Source of the DNA: Pseudomonas guariconensis | Lineage (GTDB): Bacteria > Pseudomonadota > Gammaproteobacteria > Pseudomonadales > Pseudomonadaceae | NCBI RefSeq assembly: GCF_015680235.1 | Contig: NZ_JADLJL010000028.1 | Span: forward strand, 1 to 62,918 | Reading direction: 5' to 3' | Length of the DNA: 62,918 nt | Shown: piece after piece, positions 34,314-42,948 of the stretch | Numbering within the stretch: the stretch's first letter is position 1 | Layout: every line of letters begins with the position of its first letter | Position numbers and translations under genes: made by a program | The notes under the pieces: generated by a model | The model's input: the letters and a program-made list of their open reading frames with translations, nothing else | Told to the model about the DNA's origin: nothing | Database searches by the model: none

Positions 34314-35610
34314 TCGCCTGCGCCCGCTGATGCTGGGCGCCGTATTGCTGAGCAGCGCAGTGCATGCCGCTGTTCCCCTGGACCACATCGTGGCCATCGT
34401 CGACAACGACGTGGTCATGCAGAGCCAGCTGGACCAGCGCGTGCGCGAAGTGCAGCAGACCATCGCCAAGCGCGGCGGCGGCGTGCCGCCGGCCGGCGCC
34501 CTGGAACAGCAGGTGCTGGAGCGCCTGATCGTCGAGAACCTGCAGCTGCAGATCGGCGAACGCTCCGGCATTCGCATAACCGACGAGGAACTCAACCAGG
34601 CCATCGGCACCATTGCCCAGCGCAACGGCATGTCCCTGGACCAGTTCCGCGCCGCCCTGGCCCATGACGGTCTTTCGTTCGACGACGCTCGCGAGCAGGT
34701 CAAGCGCGAGATGATCATCAGCCGCGTGCGCCAGCGCCGCGTGGCCGAGCGTATCCAGGTGTCCGAGCAGGAAGTGAAGAACTTCCTCAACTCCGACCTG
34801 GGCAAGATGCAGATGTCGGAGGAATACCGCCTGGCCAACATCCTCATCCCGACCCCGGAAGGCGCCAGCTCCGATGCCATTCAGGCCGCTGCACGCCAGG
34901 TCGGCGATGTCTACCAGCAGCTTCGCCAGGGCGCCGACTTCGGCCAGATGGCCATCGCCCGCTCCGCTAGCGAAAACGCCCTGGAAGGCGGCGAGATGGG
35001 CTGGCGCAAGGCCGGCCAGCTGCCGCCTGACTTCGCCAAGATGCTCAGCAGCATGTCGGTGGGCGACATCACCCAGCCGATCCGCATCCCCAACGGCTTC
35101 ATCATCCTCAAGCTCGAGGAGAAGCGCGGTGGTGGCGAGAACGTGCTGCGTGACGAAGTGCACGTACGCCACATCCTGATCAAGCCAAGCGAGATCCGCA
35201 GCGAAGCTGCGACCGAGCAACTGGCCGAGCGCCTGTACGACCGCATCCAGAACGGTGAAGACTTCGCCGAGCTGGCCAAGAGCTTCTCGGAAGACCCAGG
35301 TTCCGCGCTCAATGGCGGCGACCTCAACTGGGTCGACCCGAACAGCCTGGTGCCGGAGTTCCGCGAGCAGATGGCCAATGCCCAGCAGGGCGTGGTGACC
35401 AAGCCGTTCAAGACCCAGTACGGCTGGCACGTGCTGGAAGTGCTGGGCCGCCGCGCCACCGACAGCACCGAGAAAGCACGCGAACAGCAAGCGCTGACCG
35501 TGCTGCGCAACCGCAAGTACGACGAAGAGCTGCAGACCTGGCTGCGCCAGATCCGCGACGAAGCCTACGTTGAAATCAAGCTGCCTGGCGCCGACCAGGC
35601 CGCCCAGTGA
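34294..35610 (+). CDS. surA: Periplasmic chaperone/peptidyl-prolyl isomerase SurA
   Basis: Escorts outer-membrane proteins such as LptD through the periplasm. The 438-residue product has a signal peptide (LMLGAVLLSSAVHAA), an N-terminal chaperone domain and two parvulin-type PPIase domains (about 170-270 and 285-385; HVRHILIKPSE marks the second). The GTG at 34294 is the likely start: it lies just before the signal peptide and gives the usual length. It overlaps lptD by 20 bp. Confidence 0.94.
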   Translation: MKTKLIDRLRPLMLGAVLLSSAVHAAVPLDHIVAIVDNDVVMQSQLDQRVREVQQTIAKRGGGVPPAGALEQQVLERLIVENLQLQIGERSGIRITDEELNQAIGTIAQRNGMSLDQFRAALAHDGLSFDDAREQVKREMIISRVRQRRVAERIQVSEQEVKNFLNSDLGKMQMSEEYRLANILIPTPEGASSDAIQAAARQVGDVYQQLRQGADFGQMAIARSASENALEGGEMGWRKAGQLPPDFAKMLSSMSVGDITQPIRIPNGFIILKLEEKRGGGENVLRDEVHVRHILIKPSEIRSEAATEQLAERLYDRIQNGEDFAELAKSFSEDPGSALNGGDLNWVDPNSLVPEFREQMANAQQGVVTKPFKTQYGWHVLEVLGRRATDSTEKAREQQALTVLRNRKYDEELQTWLRQIRDEAYVEIKLPGADQAAQ

Positions 35611-36596
35611 AGCCCCTGCGCTTCGCCGTCACGCCCGGCGAGCCGGCCGGCATAGGCCCTGACCTGTGCCTGCTGCTGGCCGCCGAGGCCCAGCCTTACC
35701 CCCTGATCGCCATTACCAGCCGTGACCTGCTCGCCGAGCGGGCCACGCAGCTGGGGCTGGCTGTCAGCCTGCTGCCGGTCAGCGCCGATGCCTGGCCCGA
35801 CCAGCCGGCCCCCGCCGGCAGCCTGTACGTGTGGGATACGCCACTGGCGACGCCGGTGGTGCCCGGGCAACTGAACAAGGCCAATGCCGCCTTCGTCCTG
35901 GAAACCCTGACCCGGGCCGGCCAAGGCTGCCTGGACGGGCATTTCGCCGGCATGATCACCGCCCCTGTGCACAAGGGCGTGATCAATGAGAGCGGCATCG
36001 CCTTCTCCGGCCATACCGAATTCTTGGCCGACCTGACCCACACCAGCCAAGTGGTGATGATGCTGGCCACCCACGGCCTGCGCGTGGCGCTGGTGACCAC
36101 TCACCTGCCCCTGCGAGACATTGCCGACGCCATTACCGCCGAACGCCTGGAGCGGGTCACGCGCATCCTGCACGCTGACCTGCAGGGCAAGTTCGGCATA
36201 GCCCAGCCCCGCATCCTCGTCTGCGGCCTCAACCCGCATGCCGGCGAAGGCGGCCACCTGGGCCGCGAAGAAATCGACATCATCGAGCCAGCACTGCAAC
36301 GCCTGCGCGCCCAAGGCATGGACCTGCGCGGCCCGCTGCCGGCCGATACCCTGTTTACCCCCAAGTATCTGGAGCACTGCGATGCAGTGCTGGCGATGTA
36401 CCACGACCAAGGCCTGCCCGTACTCAAGTACAAAGGCTTCGGCGCCGCCGTCAACGTGACCTTGGGCCTGCCGATCATCCGCACGTCGGTCGATCACGGC
36501 ACCGCCCTCGACCTGGCCGGCACCGGCAAGGTCGACACCGGCAGCCTGCGCGTGGCCCTGCAAACCGCCTACCAGATGGCCGAGAACCGACCATGA
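35607..36596 (+). CDS. pdxA: 4-hydroxythreonine-4-phosphate dehydrogenase
   Basis: Oxidises 4-phosphohydroxythreonine in pyridoxal phosphate synthesis. The 329-residue enzyme shows VTPGEPAGIGPDL at the N-terminus, the metal-binding histidines in GHTEFLAD, CGLNPHAGEGG and VLAMYHDQGLPVLK, and IRTSVDHGTALD. The start is GTG at 35607, overlapping the surA stop by 4 bp. Confidence 0.97.
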   Translation: MKPLRFAVTPGEPAGIGPDLCLLLAAEAQPYPLIAITSRDLLAERATQLGLAVSLLPVSADAWPDQPAPAGSLYVWDTPLATPVVPGQLNKANAAFVLETLTRAGQGCLDGHFAGMITAPVHKGVINESGIAFSGHTEFLADLTHTSQVVMMLATHGLRVALVTTHLPLRDIADAITAERLERVTRILHADLQGKFGIAQPRILVCGLNPHAGEGGHLGREEIDIIEPALQRLRAQGMDLRGPLPADTLFTPKYLEHCDAVLAMYHDQGLPVLKYKGFGAAVNVTLGLPIIRTSVDHGTALDLAGTGKVDTGSLRVALQTAYQMAENRP

Positions 36597-37399
36597 ACGA
36601 GCAATACCAACACCGGGCGCGCAAGCGCTTCGGCCAGAACTTCCTGCACGACGCCGGCATCATCGACCGCATCCTGCGGGCGATCAACGCCAAGCCCGGC
36701 GAGCACCTGCTGGAAATCGGCCCGGGCCAGGGGGCCCTCACCGAGGGCCTGCTGGGCAGCGGCGCACAGCTGGACGTCGTCGAGCTGGACAAGGACCTGG
36801 TGCCGATCCTCCAGCACAAGTTCGCCGGCCGCGACAATTTCCGCCTGCACCAAGGCGACGCCCTGAAGTTCGACTTCAACCAGTTGGGCGTGCCGGCACG
36901 CAGCCTCAAGGTGGTCGGCAACCTGCCCTACAACATCTCTACCCCGCTGATCTTCCACCTGCTGAACCATGCCGACCTGATCCGCGACATGCATTTCATG
37001 CTGCAGAAGGAAGTGGTCGAGCGCCTGGCCGCAGGCCCGGGTGGTGGCGATTGGGGCCGGCTGTCGATCATGGTGCAGTACCACTGCCGGGTCGAGCACC
37101 TGTTCAACGTAGGCCCGGGCGCCTTCAACCCACCGCCCAAGGTGGACTCGGCCATCGTACGCCTGGTACCCCACGAGACCCTGCCGCACCCGGCCAAGGA
37201 TCCACGCCTGCTCGAACGCATCGTTCGCGAAGCCTTCAACCAGCGCCGCAAGACCCTGCGCAACACCCTCAAGGGCCTGCTCGACAGCCAGGCCATCGAA
37301 GCCGCCGGCGTCGACGGCAGCCTGCGCCCCGAACAGCTGGACCTCGCCGCCTTCGTGCGCCTGGCCGACCAGCTGGCCGAACAGCCCAGCGCCAGCTGA
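36593..37399 (+). CDS. rsmA: 16S rRNA dimethyladenosine methyltransferase
   Basis: Dimethylates two adjacent adenines in the 3' helix of 16S rRNA (RsmA/KsgA). The 268-residue enzyme has KRFGQNFLHD, the SAM motif LEIGPGQGALTEGLL and the catalytic NLPYNIS motif. It overlaps pdxA by 4 bp (ATGA). Order lptD-surA-pdxA-rsmA-apaG-apaH is the conserved gamma-proteobacterial block, here interrupted by a REP cluster. Confidence 0.97.
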   Translation: MNEQYQHRARKRFGQNFLHDAGIIDRILRAINAKPGEHLLEIGPGQGALTEGLLGSGAQLDVVELDKDLVPILQHKFAGRDNFRLHQGDALKFDFNQLGVPARSLKVVGNLPYNISTPLIFHLLNHADLIRDMHFMLQKEVVERLAAGPGGGDWGRLSIMVQYHCRVEHLFNVGPGAFNPPPKVDSAIVRLVPHETLPHPAKDPRLLERIVREAFNQRRKTLRNTLKGLLDSQAIEAAGVDGSLRPEQLDLAAFVRLADQLAEQPSAS

Positions 37400-37408
37400 G
37401 TACGCCTG

Positions 37409-37627
37409 AGCGGCCCAATCGCGGGGCAAGCCCGCTCCCATGGAACGCATAACGATTTGATTTTGCGGGCTTTGTGGGAGCGGGCGGGGCCCGCGATCAG
37501 GCTGGGCCTGGTATCGCCCTAGATCGCGGGGCAAGCCCGCTCCCAAAGGGCGGGATGATCTCCCAGGTCTACCGCCGCCCTCGAAAAGACGAGGAATCTG
37601 TGGGAGCCGGCTTGCCGGCGATAGGGT
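37409..37627. repeat. Four REP elements between rsmA and apaG
   Basis: The 338-bp gap holds REP copies at about 37409-37440, 37472-37498, 37521-37547 and 37597-37624, alternating in orientation. No coding region is supported here; the frames that cross it are repeat sequence. Confidence 0.85.
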
Positions 37628-37737
37628 CGGTACAGTCTGCAAACGACTCGAAGCCCTGTACAACTGGCCTATCCCCCCGCCAATGGCCTAGACTGCAACC
37701 ATTGCAGTATTTGCGTCCGCTCCTCCAAGGCCCTTGC

Positions 37738-38118
37738 ATGTCCGACCCCCGCTATCAGATCGACGTCAGCGTCGTGACCCGCTACCTCAAAGAACAATCT
37801 GACCCCGACAACAGCCGCTTCGCCTTCGCCTACACCATCACGGTGCAGAACAACGGCACGCTCAAGGCCCGGCTGGTTTCGCGCCACTGGCTGATCACCA
37901 ACGGTGACGGCGAAGTGGAAGAAGTGCGCGGTGCCGGCGTTGTCGGCCAACAGCCGCTCATCGAGCCAGGCGACAGCCATACCTACAGCAGCGGCGCCGT
38001 GCTCACCACCCGCGTCGGCACCATGCAGGGCAGTTATCAGATGCTGGCCGGAGACGGCCAGCACTTCGACGCCACCATCGCGCCATTCCGCCTGGCCGTG
38101 CCCGGAGCGCTGCACTGA
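37738..38118 (+). CDS. apaG: ApaG family protein
   Basis: A 126-residue beta-sandwich (DUF525) protein of unclear biochemical role. Typical motifs are RYQIDVSVVTRYL, FAYTITVQNNGT and the LLSRHWLITNGDG-like segment RLVSRHWLITNGDGEVEEV. The ATG at 37738 (MSDPRYQID) is the family start. Its stop and the apaH start share one base. Confidence 0.95.
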   Translation: MSDPRYQIDVSVVTRYLKEQSDPDNSRFAFAYTITVQNNGTLKARLVSRHWLITNGDGEVEEVRGAGVVGQQPLIEPGDSHTYSSGAVLTTRVGTMQGSYQMLAGDGQHFDATIAPFRLAVPGALH

Positions 38119-38957
38119 TGGCGGTGTACGCCGTCGGCGACCTGCAGGGCTGCCTGCAGCCGCTCAAGTGCCTGCTCGACCGCGTGCATTTCGACCCGGC
38201 CGTGGACCGCCTGTGGCTGGTGGGTGACCTGGTCAATCGCGGCCCGGAGTCGCTGGAAACCCTGCGCTTCCTTTATTCCATCCGCAACGCGCTGGTGTGC
38301 GTGCTGGGCAACCATGACCTGCACCTACTGGCCGCCTGGCACAACGTCGAGCGCCTGAAGAAGGGCGACACCTTGCGCGAGATCATCGAAGCGCCAGACG
38401 CCGACCAGCTCTTCGACTGGCTGCGCCAGCAGAAACTACTGCACTACGACGAAACGCGTGGCGTGGCGCTGGTGCATGCCGGCATCCCTCCGCAATGGAC
38501 GCTGGGCAAGGCGCTGGAGCTGGCAGCCGAAGTCGAGGAAGTACTGCGCGACGACACCCGCCTGAAGCTCTACCTGGACGGCATGTACGGCAACGAGCCG
38601 AAGAAGTGGAGCAAGCACCTGACCGGCATCGAACGCCTGCGGGTCATCACCAACTATTTCACCCGCATGCGCTTCTGCACCGCCGAAGGCAAGCTCGAGT
38701 TCAAGAGCAAGGAGGGCCTGGACAGCGCACCGAAGGGCTACAAGCCTTGGTTCGCCCACAAGGACCGCCGCTCGCGCCATGTGAAGATCATCTTCGGCCA
38801 CTGGGCCGCCCTGGAGGGGCGCATCAATGTCCCCGATGTGATCGGCCTGGACACCGGCTGCGTCTGGGGCGGCGCCATGACCCTGTACAACGTCGACAGC
38901 GGCCAGTACCACCGCTGCGATTGCGCCGACGACGGCACCCTGCGCCAACCGGCATAA
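38118..38957 (+). CDS. apaH: Bis(5'-nucleosyl)-tetraphosphatase, symmetrical
   Basis: Hydrolyses Ap4A to two ADP and so lowers the alarmone pool. The 279-residue metallophosphatase has YAVGDLQGCLQPL, LWLVGDLVNRGPESL, VLGNHDLHLLA, ALVHAGIPPQW and the C-terminal GLDTGCVWGG. Start overlaps the apaG stop by one base, indicating translational coupling. Confidence 0.97.
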   Translation: MAVYAVGDLQGCLQPLKCLLDRVHFDPAVDRLWLVGDLVNRGPESLETLRFLYSIRNALVCVLGNHDLHLLAAWHNVERLKKGDTLREIIEAPDADQLFDWLRQQKLLHYDETRGVALVHAGIPPQWTLGKALELAAEVEEVLRDDTRLKLYLDGMYGNEPKKWSKHLTGIERLRVITNYFTRMRFCTAEGKLEFKSKEGLDSAPKGYKPWFAHKDRRSRHVKIIFGHWAALEGRINVPDVIGLDTGCVWGGAMTLYNVDSGQYHRCDCADDGTLRQPA

Positions 38958-38998
38958 CCGACTAGACTCAACGATCAGCCCCGAAGGAAACCACCCCC

Positions 38999-39328
38999 AT
39001 GAGCGAATTCAAGCGCATCCCTCCCGAGCAGGCCCAGGCCCTGCGTGAGCAAGGTGCGGTGGTCGTCGACATTCGCGATCCCCAAGCGTATGCCGCAGGC
39101 CATATCAGCGGCGCCACTCATCTTGATAACCATTCGGTGGCCGAGTTCATTCGCAACGCCGACCTCGACGCACCGACCCTGGTGGTCTGCTACCACGGCA
39201 ACTCCAGCCAGAGCGCGGCCGCCTACCTGGTCGGCCAGGGCTTCTCGCAGGTCTACAGCCTCGATGGCGGCTTCGAGCTGTGGCGCAACACTTACCCGGG
39301 CGAAACCGCCCAGGGCAGCGCCGAATAA
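38999..39328 (+). CDS. glpE: Thiosulfate sulfurtransferase GlpE
   Basis: A 109-residue single-domain rhodanese. The catalytic cysteine lies in VVCYHGNSSQ and the N-terminal DIRDPQAYAAGHI motif is present. It moves sulfane sulfur from thiosulfate to cyanide or thiols. It lies 41 bp after apaH in the same direction. Confidence 0.92.
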   Translation: MSEFKRIPPEQAQALREQGAVVVDIRDPQAYAAGHISGATHLDNHSVAEFIRNADLDAPTLVVCYHGNSSQSAAAYLVGQGFSQVYSLDGGFELWRNTYPGETAQGSAE

Positions 39329-39416
39329 TTTTTTTCATTTTCCCGCAGCCCGCGCCACATGTGGGCTCGGGCCTTACCTGACGAACGGTCGTGAGTATCT
39401 TCTCGACCCCGCGCCC

Positions 39417-39443
39417 TTGACCTCTCGTATAACCAACTATCCT
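39417..39443 (+). promoter_or_regulatory. Candidate sigma-S-type promoter of prkA-yeaH-spoVR
   Basis: TTGACC, 15-bp spacer, then CTATCCTTAA, which is close to the sigma-S -10 consensus CTATACTTAA. It lies about 170 bp before the prkA ATG. In enterobacteria the orthologous yeaGH genes are stress-induced, which fits. Confidence 0.45.
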
Positions 39444-39613
39444 TAAGCCCAGGCCATCCAAAAAAGGGGAGAGCCGGTACACCGGCGTGCGGGTCATCGG
39501 TAGCGTTTCTACGGGTGTTCTGGGGGGTATACAGCAATCGGCCAGCCCGGTTGCATGCCAGCATCATGCTGACTGATCCGGCGTCGGCTCCACGTATCGA
39601 GCGAGGTGACGTC

Positions 39614-41536
39614 ATGAGCATTTTTAGCCACTTCCAACAACGTTTCGAGTCAACCCGCCAGGAAGAACTCTCGCTGCAGGAGTACCTCGAGCTGTGCAAA
39701 GAGGATCGCAGCGCCTACGCTTCGGCGGCCGAACGCCTGTTGCTGGCCATCGGCGAACCGGAGCTGGTCGACACCTCAACGAACTCCAGGCTGTCGCGGA
39801 TCTTCTCCAACAAGGTGATCCGTCGCTATCCGGCCTTTGCCGACTTCCATGGCATGGAAGAGTGCATCGACCAGATCGTGTCCTACTTCCGCCATGCCGC
39901 CCAAGGCCTGGAGGAGAAGAAACAGATCCTGTACCTGCTGGGCCCGGTGGGCGGCGGTAAATCGTCCCTGGCCGAGAAGCTCAAGCAGCTCATGGAGAAG
40001 GTGCCCTTCTACGCCATCAAAGGCTCACCGGTGTTCGAATCGCCCCTCGGGCTGTTCAATGCCGCCGAGGACGGCGCCATCCTGGAAGAAGAGTTCGGCA
40101 TCCCACGGCGCTACCTGAACACCATCATGTCGCCTTGGGCCACCAAGCGCCTGCAGGAATTCGGCGGCGACATCTCCAAGTTCCGGGTGGTCAAGCTCTA
40201 CCCGTCCATCCTCAACCAGGTCGCCATCGCCAAGACCGAGCCGGGCGACGAGAACAACCAGGACATCTCGGCCCTGGTGGGCAAGGTGGATATCCGCAAG
40301 CTCGAGGAATTCCCGCAGAACGACGCCGACGCCTACAGCTATTCGGGCGCGCTGTGCCGGGCCAACCAGGGCCTGATGGAATTCGTCGAGATGTTCAAGG
40401 CGCCGATCAAGGTCCTGCACCCGTTGCTCACCGCCACCCAGGAAGGCAACTACAACAGTACCGAAGGCCTGGGGGCGATCCCTTATTCCGGCATCCTGCT
40501 GGCCCACTCCAACGAATCGGAATGGCACACCTTCCGCAACAACAAGAACAACGAGGCGTTCATCGACCGGATCTACATCGTCAAGGTGCCGTACTGCCTG
40601 CGCGTCAGCGACGAGGTGAAGATCTACGACAAGCTGCTGGTCAACAGCTCGCTGTCCAAGGCCCATTGCGCGCCGGACACCCTCAAGATGCTCGCGCAGT
40701 TCACCGTTCTGTCGCGCTTGAAGGAGCCTGAGAACTCCAACATCTATTCGAAGATGCGCGTCTATGACGGCGAGAACCTCAAGGACACCGATCCGAAGGC
40801 CAAGTCGATCCAGGAATACCGCGACGCCGCCGGTGTTGACGAGGGCATGAACGGCCTGTCGACCCGCTTCGCCTTCAAGATCCTGTCCAAGGTCTTCAAC
40901 TTCGACCCGCACGAGATCGCGGCCAACCCGGTGCACCTGCTGTATGTGCTGGAGCAGCAGATCGAACAGGAGCAGTTCCCCGCCGAGGTCCGCGAGCGTT
41001 ACCTGCGCTACCTCAAGGAATACCTGGCGCCGCGCTACATCGAGTTCATCGGCAAGGAAATCCAGACCGCCTACCTGGAGTCCTACAGCGAATACGGCCA
41101 GAACATCTTCGACCGCTACGTGCTGTACGCCGATTTCTGGATCCAGGACCAGGAATACCGCGACCCGGAAACCGGCGAGATCCTCAACCGCATCGCCCTC
41201 AACGAGGAGCTGGAGAAGATCGAGAAACCGGCCGGCATCAGCAACCCGAAAGACTTCCGCAACGAGATCGTCAACTTCGTGCTGCGTGCCCGAGCCAACA
41301 ACAACGGCAAGAACCCGAGCTGGCTGAGCTATGAAAAGTTGCGGGTGGTGATCGAGAAGAAAATGTTCTCCAACACCGAAGACCTGCTGCCGGTCATCAG
41401 CTTCAACGCCAAGGCCAGCAAGGAGGACCAACAGAAACACAACGACTTCGTCACCCGGATGGTCGAACGTGGCTACACCGACAAACAGGTTCGCCTGCTG
41501 TCGGAATGGTATCTGCGGGTCAGGAAATCGCAGTAA
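39614..41536 (+). CDS. prkA: PrkA-family serine protein kinase
   Basis: A 640-residue AAA-type kinase. The N-terminal AAA domain has Walker A GPVGGGKSS (about residues 110-118); a PrkA C-terminal domain follows. The E. coli homologue YeaG is linked to nitrogen and stationary-phase stress; the true substrate is not known here. I chose the ATG at 39614 (MSIFSHFQQ), with GAGGTGA 5 bp upstream, over an upstream in-frame start. It leads the prkA-yeaH-spoVR cluster, conserved in many proteobacteria. Confidence 0.93.
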   Translation: MSIFSHFQQRFESTRQEELSLQEYLELCKEDRSAYASAAERLLLAIGEPELVDTSTNSRLSRIFSNKVIRRYPAFADFHGMEECIDQIVSYFRHAAQGLEEKKQILYLLGPVGGGKSSLAEKLKQLMEKVPFYAIKGSPVFESPLGLFNAAEDGAILEEEFGIPRRYLNTIMSPWATKRLQEFGGDISKFRVVKLYPSILNQVAIAKTEPGDENNQDISALVGKVDIRKLEEFPQNDADAYSYSGALCRANQGLMEFVEMFKAPIKVLHPLLTATQEGNYNSTEGLGAIPYSGILLAHSNESEWHTFRNNKNNEAFIDRIYIVKVPYCLRVSDEVKIYDKLLVNSSLSKAHCAPDTLKMLAQFTVLSRLKEPENSNIYSKMRVYDGENLKDTDPKAKSIQEYRDAAGVDEGMNGLSTRFAFKILSKVFNFDPHEIAANPVHLLYVLEQQIEQEQFPAEVRERYLRYLKEYLAPRYIEFIGKEIQTAYLESYSEYGQNIFDRYVLYADFWIQDQEYRDPETGEILNRIALNEELEKIEKPAGISNPKDFRNEIVNFVLRARANNNGKNPSWLSYEKLRVVIEKKMFSNTEDLLPVISFNAKASKEDQQKHNDFVTRMVERGYTDKQVRLLSEWYLRVRKSQ

Positions 41537-41539
41537 AAG

Positions 41540-41660
41540 CGGCAAGCTGCGAGCCGCAAGCCATGAGCCGGACGCGGTGTGCCCTGGCGCACCGCACGGC
41601 TCACGGCGGCGGCGACTGCTTTTACTTGCAGCTCGTAGCTTGAAGCTTGCAGCTGTACCC
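41540..41660. repeat. Intergenic inverted-repeat element between prkA and yeaH
   Basis: AGCGGCAAGCTGCGAGCCGC at the left recurs in inverted, looser form at the right (CAGCTCGTAGCTTGAAGCTTGCAGCTG). Between them GAGCCG pairs with CGGCTC and GCGGTG with CACCGC, giving a nested cruciform-like structure. It differs from the REP family seen elsewhere in the window. It lies inside the operon. Confidence 0.65.
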
Positions 41661-41676
41661 AGCTACCGGAGGGCCC

Positions 41677-42948
41677 ATGAGCTACGTAATCGACCGACGC
41701 CTGAACGGCAAGAACAAGAGCACGGTCAATCGCCAGCGCTTCTTGCGGCGGTACCGTGAGCACATCAAGAAAGCCGTCGAAGAGGCCGTGAGCCGCCGCT
41801 CCATCATGGACATGGAGCATGGCGAGCAGATCAGCATCCCGTCTCGGGACATCGACGAGCCTGTGCTGCATCATGGTCGCGGCGGCAAGCAGACCATCAT
41901 CCACCCCGGCAACAAGGAATTCACCGCCGGCGAGCACATTCCCCGGCCCCAAGGCGGTGGAGGCGGCGGCGGCCGTGGCAAGGCCGGCAATTCCGGCGAA
42001 GGCATGGACGACTTCGTGTTCCAGATCACCCAGGAGGAATTCCTCGAGTTCATGTTCGAGGACCTGGAGCTGCCCAACCTGGTGAAACGTCACCTCACCG
42101 GGGCCGACACCTTCAAGACCGTGCGTGCCGGTATCGCCAACGAAGGCAACCCGTCGCGCATCAACATCGTCCGTACCCTGCGCTCGGCCCACGCCCGGCG
42201 CATAGCCCTGACCGGCAGCAGCCGCGCCCTGTTGCGCGAAGCCCAGGCCGAGCTTGCGCGCCTGAAGGTCGAGGAGCCGGACAACTTCACCGATATCCAG
42301 GCGACCGAAGCCGAGATCGAGCGCCTGAAGGCACGTATCAACCGCCTGCCCTTCCTCGACACCTTCGACCTGAAGTACAACCTGTTGGTCAAACAGCCCA
42401 ACCCGAGCTCCAAGGCGGTGATGTTCTGCTTGATGGACGTCTCGGGCTCGATGACCCAGGCCACCAAGGACATCGCCAAGCGCTTCTTCATCCTGCTGTA
42501 CCTGTTCCTCAAGCGAAACTACGACCGCATCGAGGTGGTCTTCATCCGCCACCACACCAGCGCCCGAGAAGTGGACGAGGAAGAATTCTTCTATTCCCGC
42601 GAGACCGGCGGCACCATCGTGTCCAGTGCACTCAAGCTGATGCAGGAGATCATGGCCGATCGCTACCCGGCCAGTGACTGGAACATCTATGCCGCCCAGG
42701 CCTCCGATGGCGACAACTGGAACGACGATTCGCCGATCTGCCGTGAAATCCTCTCCAAGCAGATCATGCCCCATGTGCAGTACTACACTTACGTCGAGAT
42801 CACCCCTCGCGAGCATCAGGCGCTGTGGTACGAATACGAGCGCATCGGCGAAGCCTTCCCCGACACCTTCGCCCAACAGCAGTTGGTATCGGCCGGTGAT
42901 ATCTACCCGGTCTTCCGTGAACTCTTCCAGCGCAGGTTAGCCACATGA
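41677..42948 (+). CDS. yeaH: YeaH/DUF444 family VWA-domain protein
   Basis: A 423-residue protein with a C-terminal von Willebrand A domain. The MIDAS motif is intact in CLMDVSGSMTQ. A Gly-rich stretch (PQGGGGGGGRGKAG) lies near residue 95. The ATG at 41677 has GGAGGG upstream. The spoVR start overlaps its stop by 4 bp. It is the usual partner of PrkA, and its molecular task is unknown. Confidence 0.92.
   Translation: MSYVIDRRLNGKNKSTVNRQRFLRRYREHIKKAVEEAVSRRSIMDMEHGEQISIPSRDIDEPVLHHGRGGKQTIIHPGNKEFTAGEHIPRPQGGGGGGGRGKAGNSGEGMDDFVFQITQEEFLEFMFEDLELPNLVKRHLTGADTFKTVRAGIANEGNPSRINIVRTLRSAHARRIALTGSSRALLREAQAELARLKVEEPDNFTDIQATEAEIERLKARINRLPFLDTFDLKYNLLVKQPNPSSKAVMFCLMDVSGSMTQATKDIAKRFFILLYLFLKRNYDRIEVVFIRHHTSAREVDEEEFFYSRETGGTIVSSALKLMQEIMADRYPASDWNIYAAQASDGDNWNDDSPICREILSKQIMPHVQYYTYVEITPREHQALWYEYERIGEAFPDTFAQQQLVSAGDIYPVFRELFQRRLAT

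Noticed and set aside
40025..41545. 506-codon minus-strand frame opposite prkA
   Set aside because: Shadow frame; PrkA has Walker A and conserved neighbours.
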